The position numbers and the translations under genes are program-made. From assembly GCA_009829735.1 (NCBI GenBank), contig CM020618.1, positions 29,798,894 through 29,862,893 of the forward strand: a DNA stretch of 64,000 nucleotides, read 5' to 3'. Below the pieces are notes generated by a model. It was not told the DNA's origin. It did no database searches and worked only from the letters and a program-made list of their open reading frames with translations. Shown in pieces: positions 10,704 to 21,722 of the stretch. How positions within the stretch are numbered: position 1 is the first letter of the stretch; each line of letters starts with the position of its first letter. Source of the DNA: Pyropia yezoensis (taxonomy: Eukaryota; Rhodophyta; Bangiophyceae; Bangiales; Bangiaceae).

Positions 10704-11172
10704 TGTGGCAAAAACCACTAGCACACACGGCACCCAAGTTGGGGCGGTGTGCTAGGGCTGCCTCCCGTGTCGGGGGAACCGGAAGAAGTGCAAGTCGCAC
10801 ACACTCTGTCCCTGTTGTGGGGCAAACCGCCCACGGACAAACAAGAGGATGGTGTGTGGTCCAACAGTTTCTTGGTCGGGACGGGGACGCAGGGCCAAGC
10901 CCCGCTGTCCCTCCCCTTATCCCCCCAGGGTCCCCTCAGAATCTCGCCACTCAGAATCTCCCACCCCAGCACCTGCCCACCGGGCCACACGAAAATTCAA
11001 GACGATAAATGCAGAAAACCCTCAAATCCAAGTTGGATTTACTACTAAGCTAACTATCCCAAACTTAGGGAATATGGACCCAAATGCAGGGGGAGGATCG
11101 GATCAGGCTAGTGGCCTGCCGCCCCTTGCATGGCACGTGTTGCCCCCGTACCTGGGGGTCAATACTGCCACA
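10704..11172 (-). repeat. 5' LTR of family 1, copy A' (469 bp)
   Basis: This is a full-length LTR with the same TGTGGCA/TGCCACA ends and length as the other three. It sits upstream of primer site, gag and pol, so it is the 5' LTR on the minus strand. The flanking five bases on the outer side (GGATC) have no visible partner because the other element end is rearranged. Confidence 0.9.
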
Positions 11173-11829
11173 GGATCGATGTACCGTGGCTGTGAATGGC
11201 CACGTGATGTAAAGCGAAGTGGGAGTGGTCAGGGTGACGGGACCCAGGAGGTCTACGTGCTTTTTATTGGCGTACATAATAGGTGGGGGAGCAGGTAGGT
11301 GGGGGCGAGGGAGTGGTTGTGTGTGACCTGCTTCAGATGGGAGGGGGGACTCAGTTAGCTGGCTGGTCTCAGCCCTTTCAACGCGTCTAGCGTATAACGT
11401 GGGGCAAAGTCCACAGCTGCCCGACATGCGAGATGATCTTGCCTGCACATCGACTATGGCTCTCGCTCTGTTGGCACGCTAAGCCCCGATTGCATTTTAG
11501 GAGAGGAAGATCCCCTGCGTTGCGCACTATCTTCACCAAAAAGCAAACGTACTACGCAGAAAGCCTCGCACGTTTTCACCACGCATACATAGATAGCGTT
11601 TCACATATCCGCAATCGAAGTAGATGTCCACGAATGAAAGGGGTTCACGGAGAACCGGAGTCGGCGCCACTCCTCGGACGATGTGGGGGTGTCCGGCCTG
11701 GCGAACATGCCGTCGCGCTCGGTAAGGGGAACGAAGTCGGGCTCCACCTGCTCCAATCGGAGCACGGCCTTTCACGCCCACGACCGATAGGGAGGGCACG
11801 GCCGCGCCGCCTGCCATCGACCACCTCAG
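11173..11829. other. Gene-poor spacer between LTR element and DNA transposon
   Basis: No supported gene. The plus strand has only short, compositionally uninformative frames. The minus-strand transposase frame is formally open down to 11533, but its conserved-looking part ends near 11830. The outer end of the DNA transposon may lie here; no terminal inverted repeat was recognised by eye. Confidence 0.5.
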
Positions 11830-14800
11830 TCGCGTAAAGCCAAACCGAGTGCGCACACAGCCCTCGTCAGCGGCTGCCAGCTCCAGCCGCTGTACCACCA
11901 ATGCTCTTGTGGGCCGACCACCAATACCGTACACTGCGTGGAGAACACGCCCGAAGCCCACCTTGTCTGGTGCGGATGGGTCACTGTAGCGAATGAAGTC
12001 GTACCAAGGCATGCCGTGATTCGACTCTGTACAGTGAGCACGCTGTTTGACCAGCAGCCCCCCCCACTCCAGGGTCGGCTTAAACGCCATGCTGTGGCGC
12101 ACGACCAGCTCTGCCTCGTCTGATACACCAAGAGCGGCCCCCAGCTCGGAGATCACCCCGTGATTAGCCAAGTCGATGAGGTCGCGTACCCGTGACCGCC
12201 GGCCGTACAGGCGCTGCCCTTATACCGGTTCCCTACGAGTGACCGCCTCGTCGCCGCTGCTGTCCTCATCGCCGACGGGAGGAATGCGCAGTGCGCCGCC
12301 ACTCCACTCCATAGTGGGCGGGTCGGCGTCGGCCTCAGTGGCTAACGCTGAGACACTCCCCTCCCCGCGCGCCACCCTCTCCAGGCGCTCAGCCTCCGCC
12401 TGCTCCTTAGCCGCCTCGTCAAGGACGTGGGAGAGCGTCTCACACGCGTGCAGCATCTGTAGCGTGTAATCGTCGACCTTTTTGTTTTTCCGCGCATACA
12501 TGCGCTTGCACTTCTTATGCAGGCCCTCGTTGACACTGGTATCCCCATCCGTTAAGTTGCCGTGGTCCATCAGCGCGGCAAAGAGGTGGTTTGCCAAACG
12601 GTGAAACATGCTTGTGTTCATCGCTCCCAGCAGCCCCGCCACGTACTTGGTAATAAACGTATGCGCTTCATCTGCCAATTCCTTGGCTTCCTTCTCCGTG
12701 ATAGTCATTCCCGGTGCGCGATTGTCCCCGCAAAGGCGCCCGGTAAGAGCTGCCGCACGGCAGACCACCTCCAGCACCGCGTCCGAGATGGACATGCCAG
12801 GAAAGGCCTTCTCGTACATGGCCCCGGCAGCGTTCACAATCACGGGCTGATGATCGTCGCACTCCGCCTCATCGCCGGTGCAGTCGCTTGCGCCAGCCAG
12901 GCAGGCAGCAAGGCTGTCTGCGGCCGCGGGTGACACACTACGCGCCCGCTTCTTGGTAGAAGTTTTACGGCGCCTGAGCGGGGTGCCGTAAGGCGACTGG
13001 CGTCGCGCAGAGTCGAACGGGGCAACCGAGGCGTCGTGTCGCCGCGCAAACAGGCCGGCCACCATGGCCGGCCAGTACGCCACTGCATGACGCCAGTCAC
13101 TTCCAGTCAACGTAGCTTGTATAAAACCAGGGGGTACCAGGCAGCTGAGGAGGAGGAAAGACATTCAGAAGCTATTAACGAGCACAGCCACCGCTAAAAG
13201 TCAGTCGCCGACGCAGTTGAATATCAGCCAGGGTATCATCGGCCGCACGTGCGGCGACAAGAAAGTACAATGGAAGCACAGTGAAATAAGCTTACCCAGG
13301 TGGATATTTGGACGCCGTACATAGACGGCCAAGGAAGAGCACACGTTCGTTCACCGCAATGAGGGAGTTTGCTACAAAGCCGTACCGGGCCTCCCCGCCT
13401 TGACAGAGAGCGGCGAGCAGCTGCGGGATCTTAGCGCCGAGATCCCTGAGCATCCCCAGCTTGACAATCTGAGGGCACAGAACGACGCGTGATATGAGCA
13501 GATTCTCTCAGGCAAAGTGAGAAAGTTAGTGTTGCCGGCCCGCACGAGCGCTGTACGACGTCCTTGCATCCACCAGAAGAGAAGCAGAGGAATTCTTGAA
13601 AGGCAAGCAACACACAAAGATAAATGCAAACGTACATGTAGGCTGTCAAAACTGATGATCTTGTACAGAGCCATCGTCCCCGTGCCCAAACCGTGCACCG
13701 CTCCCGGAATTGGGACAAACGGCGTGGCCGAGTGCATTGCCCCAATCCGCTTGATGCTGCCCGTGCCCGTGTGTTTGTCAAATAGCAGAGCAGCTTCGAG
13801 CTGCATCGCCAACGTTGCTGCCACCGAGCGCGAACACGCAGCCAGCTGAGCAGCGCCAAGATCGCCCTGTTCAGCCAAGCAGTGGCTGCACAATCGGTGG
13901 CATCGGCCCAGCATCAGCCCCAGGATGTGTCGTTCTTCGGGCAGGTCAGCCACGTACAGGCAAATTCGTGGAAACACGGTCCACGTCCCGTGCTCCTTCA
14001 ATGTGACGTGCTCCCCGTCCCGGCTAGCAGTGATGAACCGGTCGAGAAGAACAGCGAGGCAGCGCTGCCGCAGCTGGTTACGGACAACCCGAAGCTTGTC
14101 GTCCTCATTTCTCGTGTGGGCGTGGCGTGGCTTGAGGTGTGGGAGATACCCGACAGTGACCCACTGCGAGACGCCGGTGATGACGTTGGGGAACAGTGTC
14201 CGGATTGGATACATGTTGTGGGCTGCAGTCAGCAAGAGAAGGAGATTTTGGCACGGGGGAGAACAGACGACAGGTTCGAGACCAAGAGTTAGGAGCGGTG
14301 CGCAGAATAGGTACCGCCAAAGCATCACAATGAACATCAACCAAATTGCAGACGGCTGGCAGCTGAGCGGGACATTGTCGGCTTACCTCCAGACCAAGAG
14401 ACCAGGGCGGCGTCTGAGAATAGTTGCACCGCCATTAAGAAGCATTTTCCTGCCCCGTTCTTGCCGTGTATGTTCATGACGCTTTCCTGTTCATTGAGGT
14501 ACAGGTCGCTGTCCAGGGTGCCCGTCCTGACCACGTCCCCGTCCACTTCTTTCTCCTCTCCCCCTTGATGACCAGCTTGGTTGCACTCTCTGCTGTTTCT
14601 ACCAACACCTTCATCAGATCCCTTGAGTAAAAGTGCACCGTCTTTCCCGCCACATCGAACGGTGTCCCCCTCCAGTCCAGTTCTTGCATGCATCTGTCTG
14701 CGTCGTCTCGAAGCGACGCAGTAAAAGACGCGGCAGTCGGGAAGGCTGTCTCCATGGGGCCCTGCCGACTAGTCCCATGCAGAGCTTCCCGCTCCCCCGT

Positions 14801-15540
14801 CACGACAGTGTCCCAAAACTTCTCCTTGTCTGGTCCTGACAGGCCGCAACCGCCTACAGACAGCACAAAAGATCGGAACTTCTTAAGCGTCTGCGTCGTA
14901 AAAGTGGAGACGCGGCCGCCAGCGACGTGCTCCACGACGGGGCGCGTTCTGGATGTGTCATCCCACCGGCGGTAGAAGTCATGGATCTGCGTTGCCGTTG
15001 CCATAGGGCGCAGCGGGTCTTTGGAGGCGTCTGCCGCGGGCGGCGTTGCCGCTGCGCAGGCGGTGTCGGCCGGCGACGGTGTACTTGACGGAGGAGGTGC
15101 GCCGGAAGTGGTGGGGGGCTGCCCGGTCGTTCTGGAACAGCAGACGTGGCAGCGTGCCCATGGCCAGGAGAGGGATGGTTGGGGGGGGGGGGGGGCTCCC
15201 AAAATGGCAGCCCTCGGTGGCTGCGACGGTAGTGACGCTGCAACGAGGCGAAATCCTGAAAGGAGCGGGAGCACGATGTGCAAGCGTGAGGCAGCGGGTC
15301 CGGCGGTGGGAAGCAGTAGGAGTGCGCGCCTCTCAGGAAAGACAGAACAAGAAGGAGCAACAGCCAATGAAGCGCTTGTCGCCAAACGCGGCGGATACGC
15401 GCATGCTTGGGTAGATGACGCAGAAGGCGCCTGCGGCGCTGCCTCAACTTCCATCGAGGCGGCGCATCAGCAGTCGACAGCAGAATGGCAATCTCCGCTG
15501 CGCTGCCGTCGCCATCCCTGCCGTCCCGAAGCATCGGCAT
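11830..15540 (-). pseudogene. Plavaka/CACTA-like DNA transposase, multi-exon and degraded
   Basis: On the minus strand an N-terminal C2H2 finger (C-x2-C-x12-H-x4-H, 15282-15216) is followed by a G-tract (about 15181-15194) where the frame must change. Next come HDFYRRWDD and FWDTVVTGEREALHG, then DSDLYLNEQE and VQLFSDAALVSWSG, reached only by a further frameshift near 14545. An intron with donor GTAAGC at 14386 and acceptor ending at 14223 joins WSG to AHNMYPIRTLFP and VTVGYLPHLKP, a pattern typical of fungal and algal Plavaka transposases (VQLFSD, WSG, GYLP, YVADLPE, CSHC). The next exon (MFHRLANHLFAALMDHGNL, 13146-12223) has an in-frame TAA at 12220 before the C-terminal part (PWYDFIRYSDPSAPDKVGFG). 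Two frameshifts and a stop argue for a relic, unless the stop is intronic (GTATAAG). Confidence 0.7.
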
Positions 15541-16502
15541 AGGCACCCGTCACGACCGATCGGGGGCAAGCGGCGCCGGAGGCAAGCGGCACCAGAGGCA
15601 TGCAGCACTGAGCCAGCGACGACGCGTACGACGAAGCCAACCGCCCACCTCTGATGCGCACAACGAGCAAACCAAGCACATCACCAGTGTCAGTGGCCAC
15701 GAAGTGACGCGTGCCATAGGCATGTACGGAGGGCGGGGAAGAAGACGGGTGAAGGACGAGCGTGGGGCACGCCAGCGAGGAAAGGATGGAGTCACTGCAC
15801 AGGCAGTGGTGACGGGGTGGCTGTACGAGGTGAGGCTGGTACCGAGCGGCGCGTCGACTTTGCCGCGGGAAATTTCAGTGATTTTATGGAGGGTCAAAAA
15901 CATGCACATAGTCGATAATAAATGCAAGTATGTAACCTGGACGACTTTGAATTGAATTTGGGTGTCCGACGCTAGGGCGCGCGCGGTGCGTCCCTCAGCA
16001 AGACCGCTGCGCGGACTGGTGCACGACGTCTACAGACCCTGTCCATGCCGCGGCTTTCGCGGCTTTTGCGTGGGACTTTTGTATCCTACGTGTGGTGGGC
16101 GACACTGCCTGGTGCGATATGCCCCTGCTCCTGGTGGGTGGCTCATGGCCATGCCGGCGCGCCCAAGCGCTGCGTTCGCCTCTGGTCGCCATCCCTTCCT
16201 CTGCTCTGGCTCACCTCCAACCCACTTGCACCTGCTTGCCAGGGCTGCCCCTTTGTGGCGCCTGTTCCTGTACCCCACCCTCTGCTATTGCTCCTCTTCC
16301 CCTTGGCCGGCACCTCTTCAGCTTTTTCTATCGTGCTTGGTCCCCCCCCGTGGTGTTCTGGATACCCTAACCCTAACCCTTCCGCTGGGTCGCCGCTCGT
16401 TCCTGGACCGGCCTTTCGTGGGCGCTTGTCCCGTCTAAACGCGCTTCGTCCACCCGGCGCTCTACCTGCTCCTCCCGGCGCTCTACCTCTTCCTCCTCAG
16501 CC
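15541..16502. other. Intergenic region between divergent transposase and unknown gene, with short telomere-like array
   Basis: No supported coding sequence. It separates the minus-strand transposase start (15540) from the plus-strand gene starting at 16503, so it may hold promoters for both. A stretch of 2.7 units of CCCTAA occurs at 16365-16380, about 120 bp upstream of the plus-strand start codon. Confidence 0.5.
16365..16380. repeat. Short CCCTAA telomere-type repeat
   Basis: CCCTAACCCTAACCCT, 2.7 units of the TTAGGG-type telomere repeat (complement). It is far too short and too internal to be a chromosome end. In plants similar telo-box motifs occur in promoters, which would fit its place upstream of the start at 16503. 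Confidence 0.6.
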
Positions 16503-17069
16503 ATGGATGCCGCCGCGGCTCCGCTGGTTAGCGCCTCGGACATCCCGCCGGGCGCCACTCCTCCTCTTCCTGTCGGGCCCTGCAAGGGGGCGCAGGCTGG
16601 TCAGGCTCACTCGCTGGGAGATGGCGCCGCGCAGGCTGACGGGGGGCTCCCTTCTCTGCCCTCTTTCGGAGAAGGCGCTCCTGTGGGTGATGCGCTTGGC
16701 CGAACTCTGGCAATCGCCGACGACACGGTGGCCGAGATGCGTCTCCTGCGGCAGCGCATGTCGCGCAACCATTTGCGCACCGTCTTGGCTGTGAGCTACC
16801 TACGCTCTGTGCACCGCGGCGCGGCGGGATTTGACATCGACCACGTCGTCCAGTTCCTCACAACCACTGCGCTCTCAAGGCGCAAGGCAGCAGCGACCGC
16901 CGCGCGCGTGCATCATGGTTTGGTGCAGAGCGGCGGCAGCGCGGGGGTGGCTGTAGTGCCCGTCGCGACGGGCTCGGAGCCATCCATCATGGGGGCTGCT
17001 GGTAGCGTGGTACCTGTTGAAGCGGGCTCAGTGGGCGGTGCTGAGGGGAAGACTGTGGGCGAGAAATGA
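16503..17069 (+). CDS. Uncharacterised 188-aa protein
   Basis: An ATG at 16503 opens a 188-codon frame ending in TGA at 17067. The N-terminal 60 residues are Ala/Gly/Pro-rich. The centre (residues about 65-145) looks folded and helical (LAIADDTVAEMRLLRQRMS, then HLRTVLAVSYLRSVHR). The C-terminus is low complexity. An ATGATGG at the stop opens a second frame reaching a GTAGGT splice-donor-like site at 17186, so this could be a first exon or a frame-shifted part of a longer gene. No family was recognised. Its neighbour 1.2 kb downstream (18287) is also unknown, and the two may belong to one transcription unit. Confidence 0.45.
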   Translation: MDAAAAPLVSASDIPPGATPPLPVGPCKGAQAGQAHSLGDGAAQADGGLPSLPSFGEGAPVGDALGRTLAIADDTVAEMRLLRQRMSRNHLRTVLAVSYLRSVHRGAAGFDIDHVVQFLTTTALSRRKAAATAARVHHGLVQSGGSAGVAVVPVATGSEPSIMGAAGSVVPVEAGSVGGAEGKTVGEK

Positions 17070-18286
17070 TGGAGGGCAACATTGCGTTTAACTGCATCCG
17101 TGTGACTACTGCGCCCGTGGGCGTTGGATTTCCGGGTGACGCCTACGACCACGCTATGACAAGGTGCCTGTGGCGTCGCTCGCAGGTAGGTTTGGGTGGG
17201 TTGGTGTGGGGTGTCCATGTGTTGAGGTGCCTTTTTTGGGGCAGTACGGTTACGTATCTGTGAGGGGCAAGTGAGTGACGGCGACGGCTCGCAGCGACCA
17301 CGACAGTGTCACTAGTACAAGGGCCATCCCCTCGTCTCCATCCAACCCACTTTCTACTCTCCCAGGCACAAAGCGTGTTGTTCCCGCATCTCCAGGTGGG
17401 CTGTGCGGCTAGTCAGAGGGTGCTTTGTCGCTGCCCCCCAAGCGCCTCCCCGACTGAACCGCTGCCGCATTGGTCTTCTTTTGTGCTGCCACACAGACTG
17501 GAGAACAGGCAGTCGGCGCGAAGGTAGGTTGCCAGTCTCAGAAAACCGGATGAAACAATTTCACGGCACTTGCCTGCTGTCAATCTATCGATTTCATTTT
17601 GGTTCAGGTCATCGACTTACCGAACAATCGCAGTAGTTGTGAGCGTCCACAATTTTAAGTTGTCAGCAGCCGCAGCTAAGGCGGGCGGCACCTTGCCCCC
17701 CGCGACGATGCCGTACCGGTGTGCCAAAGGAGCTTCTGCACGCCCGATGGCGTCCAGAGAGGCGCCCCCTTGTGGGCCCTGGCATATGGTACGCACGACA
17801 GCTCCCAGCAGGCGGGCAAGGGGTATGTGACTGCGGTGCGTCGCGGGTCTCCCAGCGTGACCCCGCTTCACGGTGCCTCGGCTCTTCCACTGGGGGCCTC
17901 GGGCTGATTATTTTCGCTGTGTCCGGCTCCACCCCTCCTTGCCCGTGTGTCTTGGTCACATCCCCTCTCCTGACCGTGCCGTCCCCCTCTCCTCCACTTC
18001 ACGCTCCTGCGTTTTGCACTTGTTCAACCCACGGTCGGTACGCGCGCTTCTAGCAGGGCGACTTCAAGCGCCTGTCGTACTGACAGGCGCGCGCAGTCCT
18101 ACCGCACAGGCAGGGGCCGCCCGGGGGAGGTGAGGCTACCACCGTGCTACTGGTGCGCGGTCCCTCTGCTCGCTCTTTGGCGGCACGTCGGCGGCGGCCT
18201 TCTCCGGCGCCATCATCGTCGCCTAGCCATCCGACACCGGGCGCCCGACTGCTGGTCGCTCTTTGTCTTTCCGTTCGACGCCCACG
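17070..18286 (+). other. Spacer or intron region upstream of the unknown gene at 18287
   Basis: There is no convincing long frame. The first ~115 bp (17066-17185, MMEGNIAFNCIRVTTAPVG) look coding and end at a GTAGGT donor-like site, so part of this interval may be intron. The remainder is mixed-composition sequence without recognisable motifs. Confidence 0.4.
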
Positions 18287-20486
18287 ATGGTTCGTGGGCG
18301 GCCTGACTCGGGCAAGGCAGGCGGGGCACGCAAGCGAACGACCCCGCCGGCTCGCGCGGCAGCTGGCACGCTGACGGCCGCGGGTCGCCGCAGGCCCAGT
18401 ATTGCAGTGACGGCAGCGGTTGCTGCCGGGGCGGCCCCCCCAACGCCAACTGTTGTTACAGCCGCTCAGCGGCGCCGCCTGGTCGTGGCCAGCGCCGCGT
18501 CGGCGGCGGCTGCTGTTCGTACTACGCCCAAGGACAGCTGTATTCCTCTGTCGGTACCGGGCTCCACTGCACAGGCTTCGGCAGTGCCCCCCGCCTCACC
18601 AAGTTTTGCTGGCGCGGATGCACCCCCCCTCCTATCGACTCCTAGCGCGGTGACGCGGCCCCGTCTCTGCGTGGTGGGTGATGTGGCCGCTGCAGTAGGG
18701 TCAGCAGCAGCAGGTGAGGCAGCAGCAGCTGCGGCAGCAGCGGCGCGCACCACCGCTCCCCCTCGCACAACTCCGTCCACTGCGCGACGGCTCGACGGAA
18801 GCAGCGCTGACATAGCAGCGGCGCCCGCTTCCATACCTGTTGCTGCAGCACCTCCTGCAACTGCTGCTACGCCCACGGCTCCGTCCGTCGTGCGATCTCC
18901 CATCGTTAGCAGGCCTGGAGTGGCAGCGGCGCCCTTTTCCCCTTGCGGTTGCCCACGTTTTTATTCCGACGCAGAACGACCTCAATCTGCGGTACGTCCG
19001 GTTGTGGTCCGCCCCCACAACCCGCGCGCAGATCTACTTGACCAGCAACGACGTCACGGGCTTGGCGGTCGAGACGATTTTCAATGGCCTCAACGTCACG
19101 GAGGAGGCCGCGAAGCTGGTGGTGCTTGAGAAGTTCCGGTTCCCAACGAAGAGCGACTGCGAAAAGTTTACCGTTGACAGCTTTGTTGGGTATGCCAAGC
19201 GGGACATCGCAACCTGGCACTACAAGGCCAAGGGCATGCTCTTTGCCTCCTACCTGGAAGGTCTTGTGTCCCGCAAGGAGTACGGGCACTTTGTGCAGAG
19301 GGGACGCCATCGTGTGCCGGTGCTGCCCCGTCACCAAGCACGCACCCTTTTGGAGAACAACAAGTTCATCACGTCGTCGACAAGCTACAACGCTCTGGTA
19401 GCTGCCATGATCGACTTCCTATCTTCTGTGCCAGAGGCATCTTGCCTGTTGGTCGCCTGCTCGCCGACGGTGTCCGAGGCGTTTCTGCGCCTTCTCAGTG
19501 CCCAGTTATTGGTTTACTTTGAAGGTACGCTATTGTGTGACGCATGTTTCGCCGGGCACGGTTTCAGGTGTGACGAGGACAGTTATTGCCTTGTGCGTCC
19601 AGACGAGCACTTACTGACGTGGTGTTTTGTGTTCGTCTGCTACTTTTTCCGTGTCTGGCGTTGGTGCGCGTTGTGGAGTGCCCTGCAGATCCGAATGGAG
19701 CTGACAACCTTGGCTGGGCTGCCTAAGCTGACCAGCCTTGGTACAAACGCGGACGAGGTGATGAGGAAGCTGTGGGCCATCGAGAGCCAAGAGACGGCTG
19801 CCTTTCACGACAAGAAGACCATCAAGTATGGGCGTCTGGTCATCGTCGACGGCGAAGACCCCGAGCGCGCCAACGTCAGCGCCTACACAGAAAATGTGCT
19901 GGCCCCGTTGCGCAGACAGATGCTTGTGGTGCTGCCCGCGGCCAAGGACACTTCTGGTACACCTTCTGACAGCCTCGGGTCTACTGGCCTGCGCGCTGTG
20001 TCCCCAGCGCTGCGTGCTCTCGCGCTGCCCGCTGACTATGCTCGGGCGCAGCTCTCTTCTGATGCTCGCACGCCGCAAGCTCCCATGGCGGCAGCACCGC
20101 CTACGGCCGCCGCTGCCAAGAGAAGGGCTGCAATTGCGAGTGAGCTGGTCCCCGCCGCGGCTGCGTTGCCACGAGCCGCTGCTCCAGCTTCCCCGCAGGT
20201 TGCAGCAGCTGCTGCTCCACTCGCCGCTCTTGCCGCTGCTGCATCTGTGCTATCGGACGCAGGTACCATCGTACCTCCCGCAGACGCTGCTGTGGAGGTA
20301 CCTATCGCAGCTACAAGCGCGACGCCACATGCTTCTCTGCCGCCTGAGCTCTTTGCAGCAGCGTCGGAGTCAGGTGGCGCGGCCGTGGCTGCTGTAGAGC
20401 CAGCAGGACCCACATCTCAAGTGATGCCGCAAGGCCGCATGGGCTTGTCCGGCCTGGACTTGCGCGCGCTTCGCCCCACCAACTGA
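18287..20486 (+). CDS. Uncharacterised Ala-rich protein with a conserved-looking core; one frame change and one intron
   Basis: The ATG at 18287 starts an Ala/Pro/Thr-rich region of about 215 residues. Near 18930 (a C/T-rich stretch) coding sense passes to the next frame, by a small frameshift or a micro-intron. The second part has a globular core: VFIPTQNDLNLRYVRLW, IYLTSNDVTGLAVETIFNG, FTVDSFVGYAKRDIATWHY. A GTACGC donor at 19525 and a CCTGCAG acceptor ending at 19688 bound an intron that would otherwise encode an odd Cys/Trp/Phe-rich stretch; the exons join YFE to IRMELTTLAG. The tail is Ala-rich low complexity, ending in TGA at 20484. No homologous family was recognised. It resembles neither the transposase nor the retroelement proteins nearby. 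Confidence 0.55.
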
Positions 20487-21631
20487 GCGGCCGCGCCAAG
20501 CTCATGCTGTGCATGACTGGAGGGGGATCGGGGGGCTTGTGGAGACGACAGCATTCCCCGTGGGTGACCACACAGCTCGTTGGTCGGGGACGGTGGGGAT
20601 GAAGATTGGGAGGGGTGGGGAGAGCACACCGAGAGGTGCCATGTGGCTCACGGGTGGTGTCACTATTTTACCAGCGTGGGCACGCGGAGGATGGCAATGT
20701 CGGGCAGCGGGAGGGAGTTCGTAGGCGGCTGTGGTGGGGAAGGCGGGAGGGCATAGGCGCGTGTGGGTCGGGCGCTGTGCAGCTCCGTGGGTGGGCGGCG
20801 AGTAGAACGGCGTAGGTGGCTGCACCGCGTGGAGTAGCCGGGGTGTGCAGGCTGGTGGCACTGCCCGCTGCACAGTGGACCGCCAGCCGACGCAGCGGTA
20901 CCCGTTCCGCCCCGGATGAAGGCAGAGATCCCTGTCGGGTGTACAGTACTGCGGGGAACGATGAAGTGTGTAGTTAGTCTATCTGCAATTTAACACACGC
21001 TTTGCAGATACGTTATTATATATTCGCACTACTGATGTTCCCCAAACACTTGGCTGCTAAGTATCACTAACAAAGCTGTACAGTCTGAATAATGTCACGG
21101 AACCAGGCATCGATCGAGAGCGTCAGAGATGTCCATGAGAGGGGCGTGCATGGGACTCATTGAACGTTTACGAATCAAGCCCAACAATACCATCAGGGCA
21201 CCCCCCTTAATGAGTCCAAGGGATCCCATAAAGGCATGCCCCTTAACGGATTCATGGGAGTAGGGCCTCAATGGTGCTGCGCAACTTACTGATGATGACC
21301 GCTCGCCCTCGGTGCAAGGTGGCATCATTGTCGGGTTCGCTGCCCGCAACGGGGATCATCCCATGGGATGCATGCTTGTTATGTATTCGGAAAAGAAAAA
21401 AGTCGTGAGTTTCACCTCGAGCCCGGCAGCCGTTGGTGGTCAACACCGCGCCCCCACCAAAGGAAGCGGATGTGGAGGGTGTGCACGCAGGGTCGTTGGC
21501 GGACGCGGCGGCTTGCAAGTGCGTCGGCACCGAGCGCGGCGGTCGGCCACACCCTCGGCAGGGGTTTTGGCGCGGGGTCTGACGTGCGGCCATCCCGCTC
21601 TCCTCCCACGCTCTCCCCTCGCCCAACAGGG
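20487..21631. other. Intergenic region
   Basis: No supported gene. An AT-richer island around 20970-21100 (TTATTATATATTC) stands out in this GC-rich window and could hold 3'-end or promoter signals. The last ~20 bp before 21632 (ctctcccctcgcccaacag) resemble a 3' splice site. Confidence 0.45.
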
Positions 21632-21690
21632 ATGGACGTGGACAACGTGGGCGCGACCGGCGGCGGCGGTGGCGGTGTCGGCGGCGGCGA

Positions 21691-21722
<32 letters not shown>

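Larger units (their letters stand above)
5060..11172 (-). mobile_element. Family 1 Ty3/gypsy LTR element, copy A' (5' LTR, gag, pol; 3' end lost)
   Basis: In minus orientation: 5' LTR (11172-10704), primer site (10701-10685), leader, gag, pol, then an abrupt break at 5092. It lacks the chromodomain, the antisense module, a polypurine tract and its own 3' LTR. Instead it runs into an LTR-tail/PBS/LTR junction with copy A. Together the two partial copies contain nearly every part of one element. Confidence 0.8.
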
